Source of the DNA: Cheiracanthium punctorium
Lineage: Eukaryota > Arthropoda > Arachnida > Araneae > Cheiracanthiidae
Length of the DNA: 64,000 bases
Direction: 5' to 3'
Assembly: GCA_038373885.1 (NCBI GenBank)
Contig: JAWZYV010013551.1
Location: 62,001-126,000 of the forward strand
This document shows, piece after piece, positions 10,113 to 22,316 of this stretch; positions within the stretch are counted from its first letter, which is position 1; the number at the start of each line of letters is the position of its first letter. The notes under the pieces are model-generated. The model had not been told where the DNA came from and ran no database searches. It was given only the letters and a program-made list of their open reading frames with translations. The position numbers and the translations under genes are program-made.

Positions 10113-11928
10113 ATTTTTACTTTATAGGAGTAATTAAAGTTATTTATTTTTAACAGCATAATCCTGACAAGTCCTTGCTTTACATTTAGTGAGTAATAAA
10201 ATGACAATTTTTTAGGGTTGTAAAATGAAATTAGTGGAAAATATTTCTAGAAAACATTCTAGATGTTTCTTGAAACATCTAAATGTTACAAATCTTCATT
10301 TTGTCACTTCAAAGCAAGTGGAATTTTATAGCTAAGTTGGTACCATTTCATGACGGCTAAATACTTGAACAGCAACGACAATTTTGATTAGTAATGGTGA
10401 ATTTTTGTAGTAAATCAGAGAAATGTGCTATCAAAAAAAAATACTTAAAATGTTAAACATCAAAAACAAATTTAAAAATGTCATATTTTGCAAGAATAAT
10501 TGTCTTTTGCAAGAATAACTGTCACACGAAATATTCGAAAATCTTCTCTAAGGAGTATGATGGATATTTTACTTCCGCTCTAAAGACTGCATCTTGACAA
10601 ATGACTGCAGAAGAAATCATTTTCTCCACAGGATATAATCAAAACTTCCGAGAAAGAGGCGAAAATGACAATGATAATAACGCTTCTCAAGTTATAAGTT
10701 ACAACTGAAGAAAATATTTTTATCTTCGAAAAAACATCCAATCAATAACACAGTAGTTCTACCTTTTGAAAATAAGGAGGCTTACGAGATGTCCAATGGG
10801 ATTTGAATTGAATCTCTGTGTGAATGAAGTGTCATCCTACACGCTTGATGAATCATAAACAGAATCTGAAGGGTAAGATAGATGTAACTTTCTTTTAGAG
10901 TTATATATCGGGAAAAATATGTCAATATTACAACCTTTAAACAAACACAAAATTAGAGTTGTTTCTCTAAAACAAAACGTGTGATGAACATTTATACCGT
11001 GTGAATAGTTTTGGCATTTTGAAATTCTCTGATGCACTAATACATGATGAAAGAACACGACTTTACAAAAGTCGTCGTGAGTAGATATGTACATAAGTCT
11101 TTTTCTCACTTTCTTCTAAAAAAATTGGGCCTGTTTCATAGAAACTGACATTGTCAGTGAAATTCGTATTTTTTATAGCAGTTTACCCATTTGCAAAGTC
11201 TTTTGGAGGTGGCTGAAACCCCAAACCCCTTCCTTGCTATTAAGCTCTTTTATGCAGAAAAATTAAAGTTATATACTTTATTGAAGTGACTCTTTATCTA
11301 AATGCAGTTGCATTAATTAAAATAGATAAAAGTGTTTTACTCGGTTATCGCTACTTTCCTTCGCAGGTATAATTCCTTGAAATTTATGTTATATGTACAT
11401 CACAATTAGGAGAGAATGATCTGTTCAATCGGCAACTTTTCAATGATGATATTCAAAATCAATAGTCTCATACGCTTCTTAAAATGAAGGAATTCGGAAG
11501 AACTGGAGTTGTTATACAAAAGAAAAGATAAGAAATTAAGCCCTTACTGCAATCAGTCCTCCGTACTTGGATAGTAGGAGCCTTTGAATAATTGTTCTGT
11601 CAGGATCATCTCTGTCTTTTAGATGCAAATAGAAATCGATATATCATGTTGAAATTTGAGTATAAGTATTCAAGCTCGTGCTTAAAAGGAATTAATCAAT
11701 GCCGTGGAATCAAGTGCAAATATTAAAGTGCATGAGCATAATGCAAATAAGCTATTAGTTTCAATAATTATACTGTAAAATAGTGATTCTCTCTATTGTT
11801 GTGTTCTGGTTATATCTGCTCAACAATCTTCTGCTATTCAGTTTCTGAGAACTGAATTTTAACTTCGGATGTACAGGAAAAGTAGATTAAAGCAATTTGA
11901 TGTTTCAAATACGTCTGCTATTGTTCTC

Positions 11929-11966
<38 letters not shown>

Positions 11967-13217
11967 CACTATTGTATAAACATTGCATGTTTATCGATAA
12001 ACATTAAAATAAAAAAATTCTTAAGTTGCTTATACAGCCACTATGAATCAGTCCGTCTGACAATGTCAGTCAATTTTCTGCAACCACTGCACTCAACATC
12101 GCGTTTAACCAGTTGATAATAACCAAGCACTCCAGAAAAAAAAAATTCTGGCGAAAGGAAAGGAATTTTCTCGCACAAATGCTTGATTTTTATCACTATT
12201 ATAACAAAAAGCACATTTTAGGAAGAAAGTCCTTGATTGTTGCCCCGAGAGTTCTTGATTCTAACTATAAATTGACTACTTTTTACAACTATTGACTAAT
12301 TAGCTATAGCCACCCAAAAAATCATGGAATTCGCTCTAACTTTTCATATGTGTAAATGTAATAAAATCGAAAAAAAAGCTTTTTAGAGTATTTAAATTGT
12401 AGACGAATATTGGTTTAGAATCAGTATGTTTTACTCTTGTTATTTACTTAATGCTACTATCGAATAAGTTTTCTTTTTAGATCCGCACATTCAAAATCGC
12501 ATCATGCATTTGCTACCTGACTCTGCATAGAAGGAAAGCAGTTTTCGAAACCGGTCGCCATCTGCCAAATTAATGAAAGAATTTCGAAACCATGACAAAT
12601 AATGATTTCCTTTCGTTTGACAGTTATAGGAAAAGACCGAGGAAAGATTTTATCTAGGAATTTCTGGCACTCTTTACTTCCATCAAATTTTATATAAATG
12701 GAATCAAAATTACTTGATTTATCTTGGAATTGTCATAAGATTTTTCTGTCATTATCTTCGTTCTAGACAGAATAGAAATCCAAATGAAAAATCTAGAAAG
12801 TTAAGACAGTGTGTTATATATTACCCTTTCTTTATTCTGTTAATCTTATTATTTATAAAATATTTCCAACATGTAAAATTTAATCTCATATATTATTAAA
12901 ATGAGTGCACTTTATTATATTTATTATATTGGGACAATTTAACTTGAGCAGAAATCATTTTATGGTTGAAGAATATTTTAAAGAAAAATTAATTATTCTG
13001 CTATGAAATCTGTAATATTAAATAAGACTTTAAAAAGACAAATAAATTAATACTTATATCTTGAAAGTTGAGTGGAAATAAAATGTAGTAATTTCTTTTG
13101 CTGTATGATATCGTTAATTCCATCAAAAATATCGTTAAATTTCAAAATAAATTTTCTTTTAAAGATTCTTTGTATACTCGTATAAATAAAATTCAACTGT
13201 TTATAATACAAAATTAA
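10113..13217. other. No gene seen; simple repeats only
   Basis: About 3.1 kb of AT-rich DNA. It contains a 9-bp-stem hairpin (AGATGTTTC/GAAACATCT, 10261-10280), a near-duplicated TTGCAAGAATAA(T/C)TGTC at about 10487 and 10505, and a 31-base A tract. Short frames (10837-11109 minus, 12113-12295 and 12714-12899 plus) show no known domain. Confidence 0.45.
11933..11963 (+). repeat. Poly(A) tract, 31 A
   Basis: A pure A run. No SINE, LINE or processed-pseudogene body was recognised immediately upstream, so a retrotransposition origin is possible but unsupported. Confidence 0.9.
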
Positions 13218-13301
13218 ACAAAATATTTTCGCATGAGCCCAAATTAAACTTTTTTTAATATTAAAAAAAGTTTAATTTAGGCTCATGCGAAAATATTTTG
13301 T
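13218..13301. repeat. Near-perfect 42-bp-arm palindrome with no spacer
   Basis: Arms 13218-13259 and 13260-13301 are reverse complements with one mismatch (GAGCCC versus GAGCCT). The arm contains AATATTTTCGCATGAGCC. The centre is TAAT|ATTA, so there is no loop sequence beyond the palindrome itself. It could extrude a cruciform. Confidence 0.95.
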
Positions 13302-16233
13302 AAATCCTTTTTCTTTTTTGAATGACAATCGTATGAGCATGTCTGTCAATGATTGCCATAGGATAGAGTGTGCATTAATATGCACTTAAAATAAGTATTT
13401 TTTAGCTGTTTTCTGGCACTACATCCGTAATACACATTCTCATTGCGAAATTCTACGATTATTGTAGTGGTAAAGACGGTGAAAGTTTTGACACTCAATA
13501 TACATATTTGCATAAAGATGGAAAAATCTTATGGAAAAATTCTACCTGTTATTAAAAAAATATATGCCAGAAAAAGTAGCTTATTTATCAATATATGTAT
13601 ACATATAATGTTGTTAATGTAAGTAACATAGTTATTGTTAATAATAACACACAATTATGAAGTCCAGATAAAGCAATTATTGTGAGTCCAGATATTTACT
13701 GCTGGAAACCCCTGGAAAATCCAAAATCGGTATGGTCCTTTGCTAATTAAAAAAAATTAGTAGGTCAAGCAACCGTTGGTCGGTTGAAGATATGCAGCCA
13801 GTGGTCTTCTAATAACCCCCCCCCCCTCCCGTAAAAAAAGATCAGTGGGTTGGACACAGCTGTGGGGAGGAGGCTGGAAAATCTTTCACCAGTTATCCTT
13901 TGCTAGCCTAAACAACATGAATATGTCCAGCCACCGCTATGAGGCGCCTTCTCGAAAATCCGCTGCTAATAGTTAATGTGTTTAACAAGCTTCAAAAACA
14001 TTTAAATAATGAAATAACCAGTTGAATTTCAAGTTGGTGCCGAAAATTATTATGACTAAACATATTTGGTAATAATTCTACTATAAAATTTGCTAATGGT
14101 CTGACGACAATGTATACCTCAAAATGGCACCACATATCGAGAAACTTGGCAATATTTTGCCAAATGTTGACAGTTTTACAGCCAAATTAAGTTTTCAAAA
14201 CTGAATTCAGTTTGGTAATATCTACTCTATTTGGCGAGAAAGCGCCAAACTCTAATTTTTCCCTACATATTTTCAAAGTTTCTCCACTCACGTTCGTTTT
14301 AACCAATTTACATGCGACAAAATTCAAACATTGATTATTTAACGTGTAGAACATTGATTTTTGATTAATTTAAACCTTTGATGTGGACTTTTTCAAAAGT
14401 TCATAATAAAAATTTTTATTAAAAATAATTAAGAATTTTGTAGAATAACACAGTTAACTAAAAAATACCATGGAACGATGTAAAATATCCACCATCTACG
14501 CATCAAAGTTAGATCTAACTTTCGGTGTAGTTGTATGGATTTCTAAATGAATTTGTAGGTAAGGAAGGGTGGACTTTCCGTACCACGCGAAACTATTGTT
14601 TCGGGTTATTTTTAAGTATGCGAGTTATTTTACAAAGTTTTTAGAAGTTTAATTCTTTAAACACCAGTTTTTGAATGTTTTTATTACCTTTTTAGGGGGT
14701 GGAAGCCAAAAGCATAGAGTGGCTAGCACCTGTTGTAATTATTCCTATTGTAAAGGAGTATATAGCAGTTAATTTAACTTTGGGAGACTGCGATAAACTT
14801 GTTCATTTCCCTTTTCATGGTATAACTGAGAAATAAAATGCTTATTATTATTATGGCTTTGTCATTGAAGAATAGTATTTAACAATTCTTAAAATACCCC
14901 ATTAGGAAATTACATAAGTGGATAAGGTGGGTATCGTCCGGTTACGGCTTGTAGAGCTCACTGTATTTGTCCTCATAATCTGCTAATAATACTAGTTAAT
15001 AACCAGTCAACGTGAGGATTTCTCATAAAGGATCCACTTTCACTAACTAATTTGACTAAATGAGAGAATTAGAAGAGGGGGTAGAGTTCCCCTTCCTAAA
15101 AACCCTAAAAATGTAAGCAGATGTGTCTTTTATATGTTGGTAAAGAAGAGCCCCCATTTTCTTTGAAATAATGAATGAATATTGAAAGTCATGCTTACAC
15201 TTTCTGAGAAACAATTCTCCTTTTAAAAATTAAATACTGTAGCAAAGCCATTTTTCTAAAACAAAAGAACTACTAAGAACACTAAAAGTCTTTCTTATTC
15301 GATGAATATAATGCGATATTTTTTTTTTAATATAATGCGACTGGTCCTGTTCGAATCTAAGTTCGACATGCTCCGGGCAAGTCTCGTAATAGATGCTTTG
15401 GAATCAGGATCTGCGATTGTCTTTTCTGTTTATGTGGAGTGTCGATCGTTTTCATGCATTGAAAATAAATATGAGTAAGTTATTTAAAAAAAAAATATTT
15501 TACAAATGTTTTAAACCAAAGACATTTCATTTACAGATAGACAAATAAAAATAAAAACTGATAGAAATGATTGCTTTCTTGGTTACACTAAATGTGTATG
15601 GAGAAAATTATTTCCTTTCTTTCGGGTATGCATCCTTTTATTCAAATGCAAGAATAAAATATCTAAATATTTCTTTATTTTTAAAATTTAAAACACCCTA
15701 AAGTAAGCTATAAAATACATAAATTGTTACATTGTGTATCAGGTATCATAAGAATTGTGTTTCCATCAGAAAACGTTACGCGTAAAAATAAACACTGCAG
15801 TATCATATAAAAAAGGGATTTTTAAAGAAGAAATCCAATATTTTTCGTGATATTCTTCTATGTTATATAAAAGAAGAACTTTCAAAAGCACAATCCATTG
15901 CAATAACCATTTTTCTCTGACCTAAAACACTAGAATCTCCCAGTTTCCCTGTTATGGTATGACATTACTAGAACAAAAACTGGAAAAACGAAAAAAATAA
16001 GAAAAGAAAAAAAAAAAAGAATTTTCAGGAAGGTTAGAAAAAATTGAACCCGTCAAAGTGAGATTCTTAAGGGGTATTTCAATCTAAAGGCAAATTTCGA
16101 TTTGAAAATTCTAAGGTTGGTAGGAGTTTGTTCTAAATTTTAAATACAGTGAGTCATTGTTTTGAATGTGGCTGCTTTTGAATGCAATTTAAATTTTGCT
16201 CCTTCCTATAATGCCAGATAACATAAAATATCC
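13302..16233. other. No gene seen
   Basis: AT-rich. A GC-richer patch at 13721-13975 with a 13-C run near 13808 has no matching inverted ends or family resemblance that I could establish. At 14140-14235 there are several short TTTGGC/GCCAAA motifs without a clear larger structure. Confidence 0.4.
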
Positions 16234-17083
16234 TGTTGCGATTTTTTTGGGGGTCATCTGATATCCAGGGATAAAATGTAGCCAAAAATGCAAATTTTAC
16301 GCGACGAGTAATTAAAATATGCATTTTGTTACGTGTAATTCTGTTAACTAGAACGCGAGATAAAGTGTTTTGGGTTTCGCCATTGTTTACATAGTGCTTG
16401 GCGGTTTCTTGTCAAATATTTGGCGATACCGCTTAGATGACTTTAGTTTTGGAGACGTATTTTTAACGCCAAATTTGGCGATATTTTTTTCAAAAGTCGC
16501 CAAGTGTGACGATATTTGGAGCGATTTTACTAATGAGGCCTGTAATGTTTGCTTTCCTGCATAGGTATTACAGAATAGCGTTAATATTACGCAATCAAAT
16601 ATCTGGAATCCAGAGAATTCTGGTAAGATCTACTGAAGGAATTACGTGAAGTGTTCGAGAAGCATCTGCGGAAAACATTAAAGGGCAGCTCGTTACAGCA
16701 GTTCAGTTCAGTTGCAGTCTTTGCGAATACGTTAATTGTGAGCCTAAGTGTTCTGCTTCTTCGTGCAGCGCTATTATAAGTGACGCTTTCGTTCTTGTTT
16801 AGAAGAGCCAATTTTTGAAGGTTGTTTCTGAATTCTTCATCGTTGTATGCTGAGGAGTAGATGACAGTTCTGCTCGATAATCTGCACTGAAATTTTAGAC
16901 TGCGGAAGGATTTTATTTTATGCGCAATGCAGCATCTAAGAACACATCTGTGATAAGTTGACTGTTAAAAAATGTGTTATTTCTTGTTAATATCTCTATT
17001 GGATATTCTTTGATTTTCTAGAACCAATAAAACTCCTATATAGTGCTACCATCTAGACTGTCTATTAGAACTTTCCGTATACA
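16234..17083 (+). mobile_element. Solo-LTR-like block, copy B
   Basis: Diverged second copy of the block at 3543-4249. Shared landmarks in order are TGTTRCGA at the start, AACTAGAACGCGAGATA, a GCGATTTTACTAATG(A/G)GGCC stretch, TATTACGCAATCAA, TAGAACCAATAAAACTC-like sequence and TAGAACTTTCC, then TGGACTTTT just beyond the end. It is longer than copy A because of an extra TTTGGCGA-rich stretch at about 16420-16515. Frames at 16370-16564 and 16587-16811 are incidental. No internal retrotransposon sequence follows. Confidence 0.5.
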
Positions 17084-17124
17084 CTGGACTTTTGAGGAAT
17101 GGATTAGGCAAAAAAAAAAAACAA

Positions 17125-17290
17125 AAAAAAACAATTAGGGATTCTAAAATTTATTCGCATTACATTTAGATAAAACCACCCAAAAGTCCAGAACGTTAGA
17201 TCGACAGCCTCGTGGTAAGCTAGAACCTGGACCTTCCCACTTCAGCCATCTACCAATGTTCCGTGTCTTACCCGAAGACGAATTTAAAAA
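17125..17290 (-). mobile_element. SINE family S, truncated and diverged copy
   Basis: Read on the minus strand it follows the SINE at 37521-37754: GGTAGATGGCTGAAG..GGTCCAGGTTCTAG, then GGCTGTCGATCTAACG (shared almost exactly), TTTTGGGTGGTTTT and TAATGCGAATAAATTTTAGAA. The A-box end is decayed and the tail is missing, so this is an old fragment. Confidence 0.65.
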
Positions 17291-17339
17291 ATAAATAAAA
17301 AAGAATAGAAGGGGATATAAATACACTGCTACAGGGCAC

Positions 17340-19855
17340 CATTTTCAACTTATACTTAAAGGTGCAAGAAAATGAGCGCAAAGGTAATTCTGTTGCACTG
17401 ACTGTCAAATGTATTTGCGAAGTTCACCGGATTACCCAAGATATCAGGTATCAAGGCAAGATTTACAGAAAAACGCTTTAACCACGGCTCGTATGGACTC
17501 CTTATTAAGAATATTTTTGACATTTTACTGTTCCCTTTGGAGACTTAGAAAGCAATTTGCATTGCTTAATGATTGCGCTACTGGGACAGGATCTCTGCAA
17601 TGTTTGAAATAATCCCGGCTCAAATAATTAGATGGAAGTCGACTAACTTTAGCCTGTACAGTACGACGCTGTTACCGTACATTGTCCTACACTTCTTTTC
17701 AACATGTCTGCTGTTGCATTTCCGACGGCTGCAGTTATCCTCGTTTTTTCAGCTCCACAAATCGGTAGAAGGGGGGAAAAAACACTTTTATGTCGAAAAA
17801 CGCATTTTTTGTGTAGCCTCCGAAAAACAATCTCGGGGAGTTATGTCGGGGTTTCTTGCGGGCCACTGATAAAGACCATTGTCGAAATTTGTTCTGTGCA
17901 TTTAAAAAAATATTAATGAAACTTCATAACTTCTCATTCAAAACGATGTACGAAATAGAACACTATGCTGTATTGTTTAGAAAATATGGTCTTTCAAAAT
18001 TGGTATATTAGTTTGCAATCACTTTGTGTAATTTTTGTATCACTGATTTAATCATTTGAAATTAGTCAATTTGTTTCATCTCTTATGCTTTAATCGAAAC
18101 CGATTATAAGTAAAAAGTTTTGAGAGACGTTTGGCTCAGAAAATATCTACAAGGGTAAAAAAAAAAAAAATTCTATTTATTTAAACTTCTATTCTTTAGA
18201 ATTCCTAGACAGTTTGTCCAAAATGAAGCAACTTTATCGAAAAATAAACATCTTCGTAAAAACCAACGAGACCTTTCTATTTCTCTTTTGTTTTACCACT
18301 TTTAAGCTTTTATCTTTGTTTTACAGACACTGCAGTTGCACATATTTGCATAACTGTTCTTTCCCTATTGAAAAAGAGAAAATACTTTTTAGCTGTTTAA
18401 GCATTCGCAATCTGGCAATTGCTGAATATTTTTCCTTACAGGTTTGCAAAAACCCCAAGCATATTTTTTTTATTCAGGTTATTTGAAAATTTCACCATTA
18501 AACGATAAGATTTTTTTTTACGAAGTCACAACGTCGTATGAAAAGCTAGTATTGCACAATTATTTAAGAGTAGGAGTTTTATTTATTACATATAGTAACA
18601 ATTTGTTCTGATTTCACGATGTTTTCATGACAGGCTAAACATTTTTTTTTAACGAAAAGTGAAACATAATTGATCATTAATGTCATACATTAATGAATGT
18701 ACATTTGCGGAGTACCCCACTCAGAGTGTATTAGGTTGTAAGATAGAGTTATTTTCATTGCTTTCACGATTAATAGATTGCTTTAGAAAAACTAAATCCA
18801 TCGATAAAAAACAAGAATCTTAGAATATTTTTTCAGCACTCTAAAACAAGTTGATATTATTTGTTAAACCAAAGGTATAGAAAGTTGTCGTACACTCGAA
18901 TACTCTATTTTTATGATTCTGTAAGGAATCATTCTATCATAATGCATGTGATATTGTATCTTGCTTAAAAAATAAAAATAACGATGTGATAAATTTTGTA
19001 AAAGCGTACAAAATTGGTATTTGAGTCAATCAAAATAAATAACTTCTAACATAACTGGTAAATAAGCATAACACAACTGTAAAAAAAAAGCTGAAAGTTG
19101 TACGCAGTTTACAAACAAACAAACAAAAAAAGTATCATACTTGCCAAGAAATAATCTCTGTATTTGTGGTTAATTATTACTGTATACTTTTTTTTTTTTG
19201 AAAACAGAGATTTATGTTACTCTCATACGTGTTGATTCATAAAGTTATTATTTAATTTTATATAGCACGCAGTGATAGGAAAGTATTTTAAAGTTCATAA
19301 CAAATTTTGTCAATGAAATCTACTTAACACTCATGTAATTCATTAATTCGATCCTACAGTACTTAATTAAAAGACTGAATGTAGGAGAAAACTAAAATAA
19401 TAAAAAGTGCATTTCAGTCTGAGCTAAAAGCTACAACTGACATAGTAGATATTTCTGCTTTGTCTGTAGCTTCATAGCTAGCATTTAAAAGGCTTTCTTC
19501 TCCAAAGATCAACTATCTGGTAATACGAACTGCATTATTTGCGATTTGTTATGGTGAAAGTAACATTGTTCTTATTTTATTACTTGGATACATCAATATC
19601 TCATATGGTAATGGATTTCACAATCCGTCCTTATCTATTAGAATATCGAAGAGGTGTAACATGATCAGTGCATAAATGGTATAAATAAACAGCGCACTTC
19701 TAAAATTCATAAGTTATTTAATAAAATAATCGTTAAATCCATCAAAAATATATTAAAAGCGCTATTAAGCGAAGTTGAGATTACTTAAAATACTTCGAAA
19801 AAGGAATACATCGGACTATACCAGATCTGCATTGTTGTTACGTTCATCATTAATG
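17340..19855. other. No gene seen
   Basis: The part at 17400-17880 is less AT-rich and has two overlapping frames (17409-17612 and 17573-17869, 98 codons) with no domain I recognise. It could be a decayed repeat. The rest, to 19855, is AT-rich with short frames only. Confidence 0.4.
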
Positions 19856-20088
19856 GCCCCACCAGTGGTATAGTGCATAGCGCACTGAACTGGGAGACGG
19901 AAGATGGCTGGTTCGAAACTAGGTCACGTCCGCCGACCTAATCGTTCGGAGTATTCTTGGTTCCCTCTGAAACTTAGAGTAAATACAGGTTAGGACCGCT
20001 TAGAAAGATCCCCACGTAGGGCACCCCACCCCTCGGCCTACAGTTCATGAGTAGCTAATTAGCCGTAATCACACAAACAAACAATCAA
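19856..20088 (+). mobile_element. tRNA-type SINE, family S, copy 1
   Basis: An A-box-like TGGTATAGTGC starts at 19866 and a B box GGTTCGAAAC at 19910-19919, the spacing of a tRNA-derived Pol III promoter. The body shares AGG(T)TAGxxCCxCTTAGAAAG and the GGCACCCC..CC(T)CGGC region with the SINE at 37521. The tail is a loose CAAACAAACAATCAATC repeat. The flanks ATCATTAATG (19846-19855) and ATCATTATTAATG (20088-20100) look like a target duplication altered by a 3-base insertion. Confidence 0.75.
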
Positions 20089-20100
20089 TCATTATTAATG

Positions 20101-20916
20101 TTATTGGATTAAAAAATTACAAGCAGGCATATAAATTGTTATTTAAGATAGGCATATAAATTGTTATTTTGCAAAAATAAAGTAATAATGATTGAAGTCA
20201 AGCATTTAATACTAAGTTATTTCGCTAATACGTTCAGCAAAATATTTTTATTTTTAAAGGTAAAGAATAGAGTAAGATATAGCAGAAAGGCAAAAAACAA
20301 ATATACTGTAAATTTTCAAAATATTATAATTTTCTGGGTTTAAAAATCTCTCGGACTCACCATTAAAAATAGAGAAATCTAAAATAATTTCAGAATTTTT
20401 TTTGAAATTTTTATTCTACCTCTAATTGAATTTGTTCTAACACCAGTTTTATGGGTACATTGTAAGAGTTATTTGAATATATTAGAATGTTAATACAAGT
20501 GTTACTTTTATTACGAAAAAAGAATTCTGTCATCCAAGCTAGCCGAAATAAGTGCAACCGAGCTCCTACTACCTAAAGTATTTTCCTTAAACCATATCAT
20601 TACAGAAACAGTACAAATAATTTTGGAGAAAAGAAGCTAACAGATTCAGCTGTCTGATTCTACCACATTACACATTAATTTTTTTCCTGTCAAGCTCACC
20701 CTATTTTGTTACTGTATAACATTTAACTAGATATTTATTTAAGTAAGACAACATTTTTTTAATGCCTATAGTTGTTTATGTTTATGTAACGAAAACGTGT
20801 ACATGACATATTTATGCATACAGAAATATAGGTTTGTATTATAAATATTTAATCAGTTTATAGTTAAGGGACTGTAATATTCAAAACGAAAAAATTTGCT
20901 CTGGTTTAGATAAATT
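20101..20916. other. No gene seen; one short tandem duplication
   Basis: AT-rich. AGGCATATAAATTGTTATTT occurs twice, 25 bp apart (20125 and 20150). Nothing else was recognised. Confidence 0.45.
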
Positions 20917-22316
20917 AGGGTAAGGTAAGTAATTGACACTTTAGTTTGACACCAGTAATTGACACTTTAAGAGCAATAATAAGCATTAACTGATAATTGC
21001 TAATTACTAAACTATCTAAAAACAAAATTTTTGTTTTCAAAACTTAAATGAATTTTGAAAATTCATGTAAGGTATAATAAATTATACAGAATATTGGAAA
21101 CTTCTATGTTTTCTATATTTTATATGTTATCATAGCGAAAACACCAGTAATTGACAAAAAGAACAAAATTTTGACTCCAGTGATTGACACATCCTGCTCG
21201 AGTAATTGACACCTACGAAATGAGTAGCGAAACATGCTGACTTAATTTTTAATGCAATGACGTAAAAATCACTCAAAATGAAGTGAAATATTGGTGACAT
21301 GATAGAACATCAAACAAGTTAAACTATAGGGTTGATTTTTTAAAAAGTTTTGATCAGAATTTGAGATTTTGCGAAAATTGTTTCAAACTACGTATATATG
21401 TATGTTCGCTCATCTTGTAAAAATGACTGAGGCGAATGAATTGAAATTTGTTAACATGATACTAACCTTTCAAGAACGGATACAACTAACTATCTGATAC
21501 AATTCTATTTAAAGTAACTTCTAAGAAATATGCTTTAAATAGAAACAGGTTGATACTGAACTTATCTTAATTGGAGCATTAAGCCAGCTACTGAAAATCA
21601 CAATATTTTTAGCACTGAGTTCAAAATCTCAAATTTAATGCCTAGAACACCCGAACATAAAAAAATGTTGTAAAAAAGTGAAGATAAATAACTAAATTGT
21701 TACTAGATTAGCAATATTTGATATAATGTCTATTAGATAAAGAATTAAAGTGGGTTACCAACTTTTTGGAATACCCTGTTGTTTAAAAATTATCTAAAGA
21801 TAACCTTCTCATAGCTATTTACTGTATTCACTAGAAATTGCATGCAACTATCACGAACTTGGCTAAAACACCAGTAACTAACGTAAGTTTTAAGTACTGG
21901 TGAAATCTATTTCTTCTTACCCAATAATTGACAACCCATCTTAAATAAATAAGTAAATTTATTTCTTAAAAATATCTCTACATATTTTTTATGTACTATT
22001 ATCTAATACAATTCAGTTTATATTGATTTCCAAAAAGAAATGTGCTTCAAATAGAAACAGGTTGATGTTAAACTAATCCTAACTTTAGGATTAAGAGAGC
22101 TGTTGAGAATCAGATATTTTTAAGCACTCAATTTAAAATCTCAATTTCTGATTCCTAGAACCCTCTGGAGGTAAAAGAAAATTGCATAAAATTGCATAAA
22201 ATTGCAGACAAATGTCTGAATGGGTACTAAATAGTGGCATTTGATAACAGTTTCGAAATAAAAGCTTATCATAATAAATTATGTCAAAGTGCCAATTACT
22301 GATGCGCCTATCTTAT
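20917..22316. mobile_element. Candidate DNA transposon with repeated CAGTAATTGACAC motifs
   Basis: The left part has TAAGGTAAGTAATTGACACTTTA (20921 on) and a second ACCAGTAATTGACACTTTAA (20951-20970). The right edge carries the motif inverted: AAAGTGCCAATTACTGATG at 22285-22303, followed within a few bases by TATCTTA. More copies lie inside at about 21143, 21177, 21201, 21865 and 21921. A motif repeated near both ends and inverted at the right fits the subterminal transposase-binding repeats of some DNA transposons (inference). No coding sequence is seen, and no target duplication was established. Confidence 0.4.
21481..22280. repeat. Internal duplication, about 260 bp repeated 512 bp apart
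   Basis: The segment starting TAATACAATTC/TGATACAATTC, with AAATAGAAACAGGTTGAT at 21538 and again at 22050, is duplicated with roughly 75-80% identity by eye. Both units continue through GAATCA(G/C)A(A)TATTTTTAGCACTxAxTT and AAAATCTCAA. Between the units is a mariner-like end, ACTTTTTGGAATACCCTG, at about 21760-21778. Confidence 0.7.

Noticed and set aside
17573..17869. 98-codon frame in a less AT-rich patch as a possible exon
   Set aside because: No recognisable domain, and an overlapping frame of similar length in another phase suggests chance.
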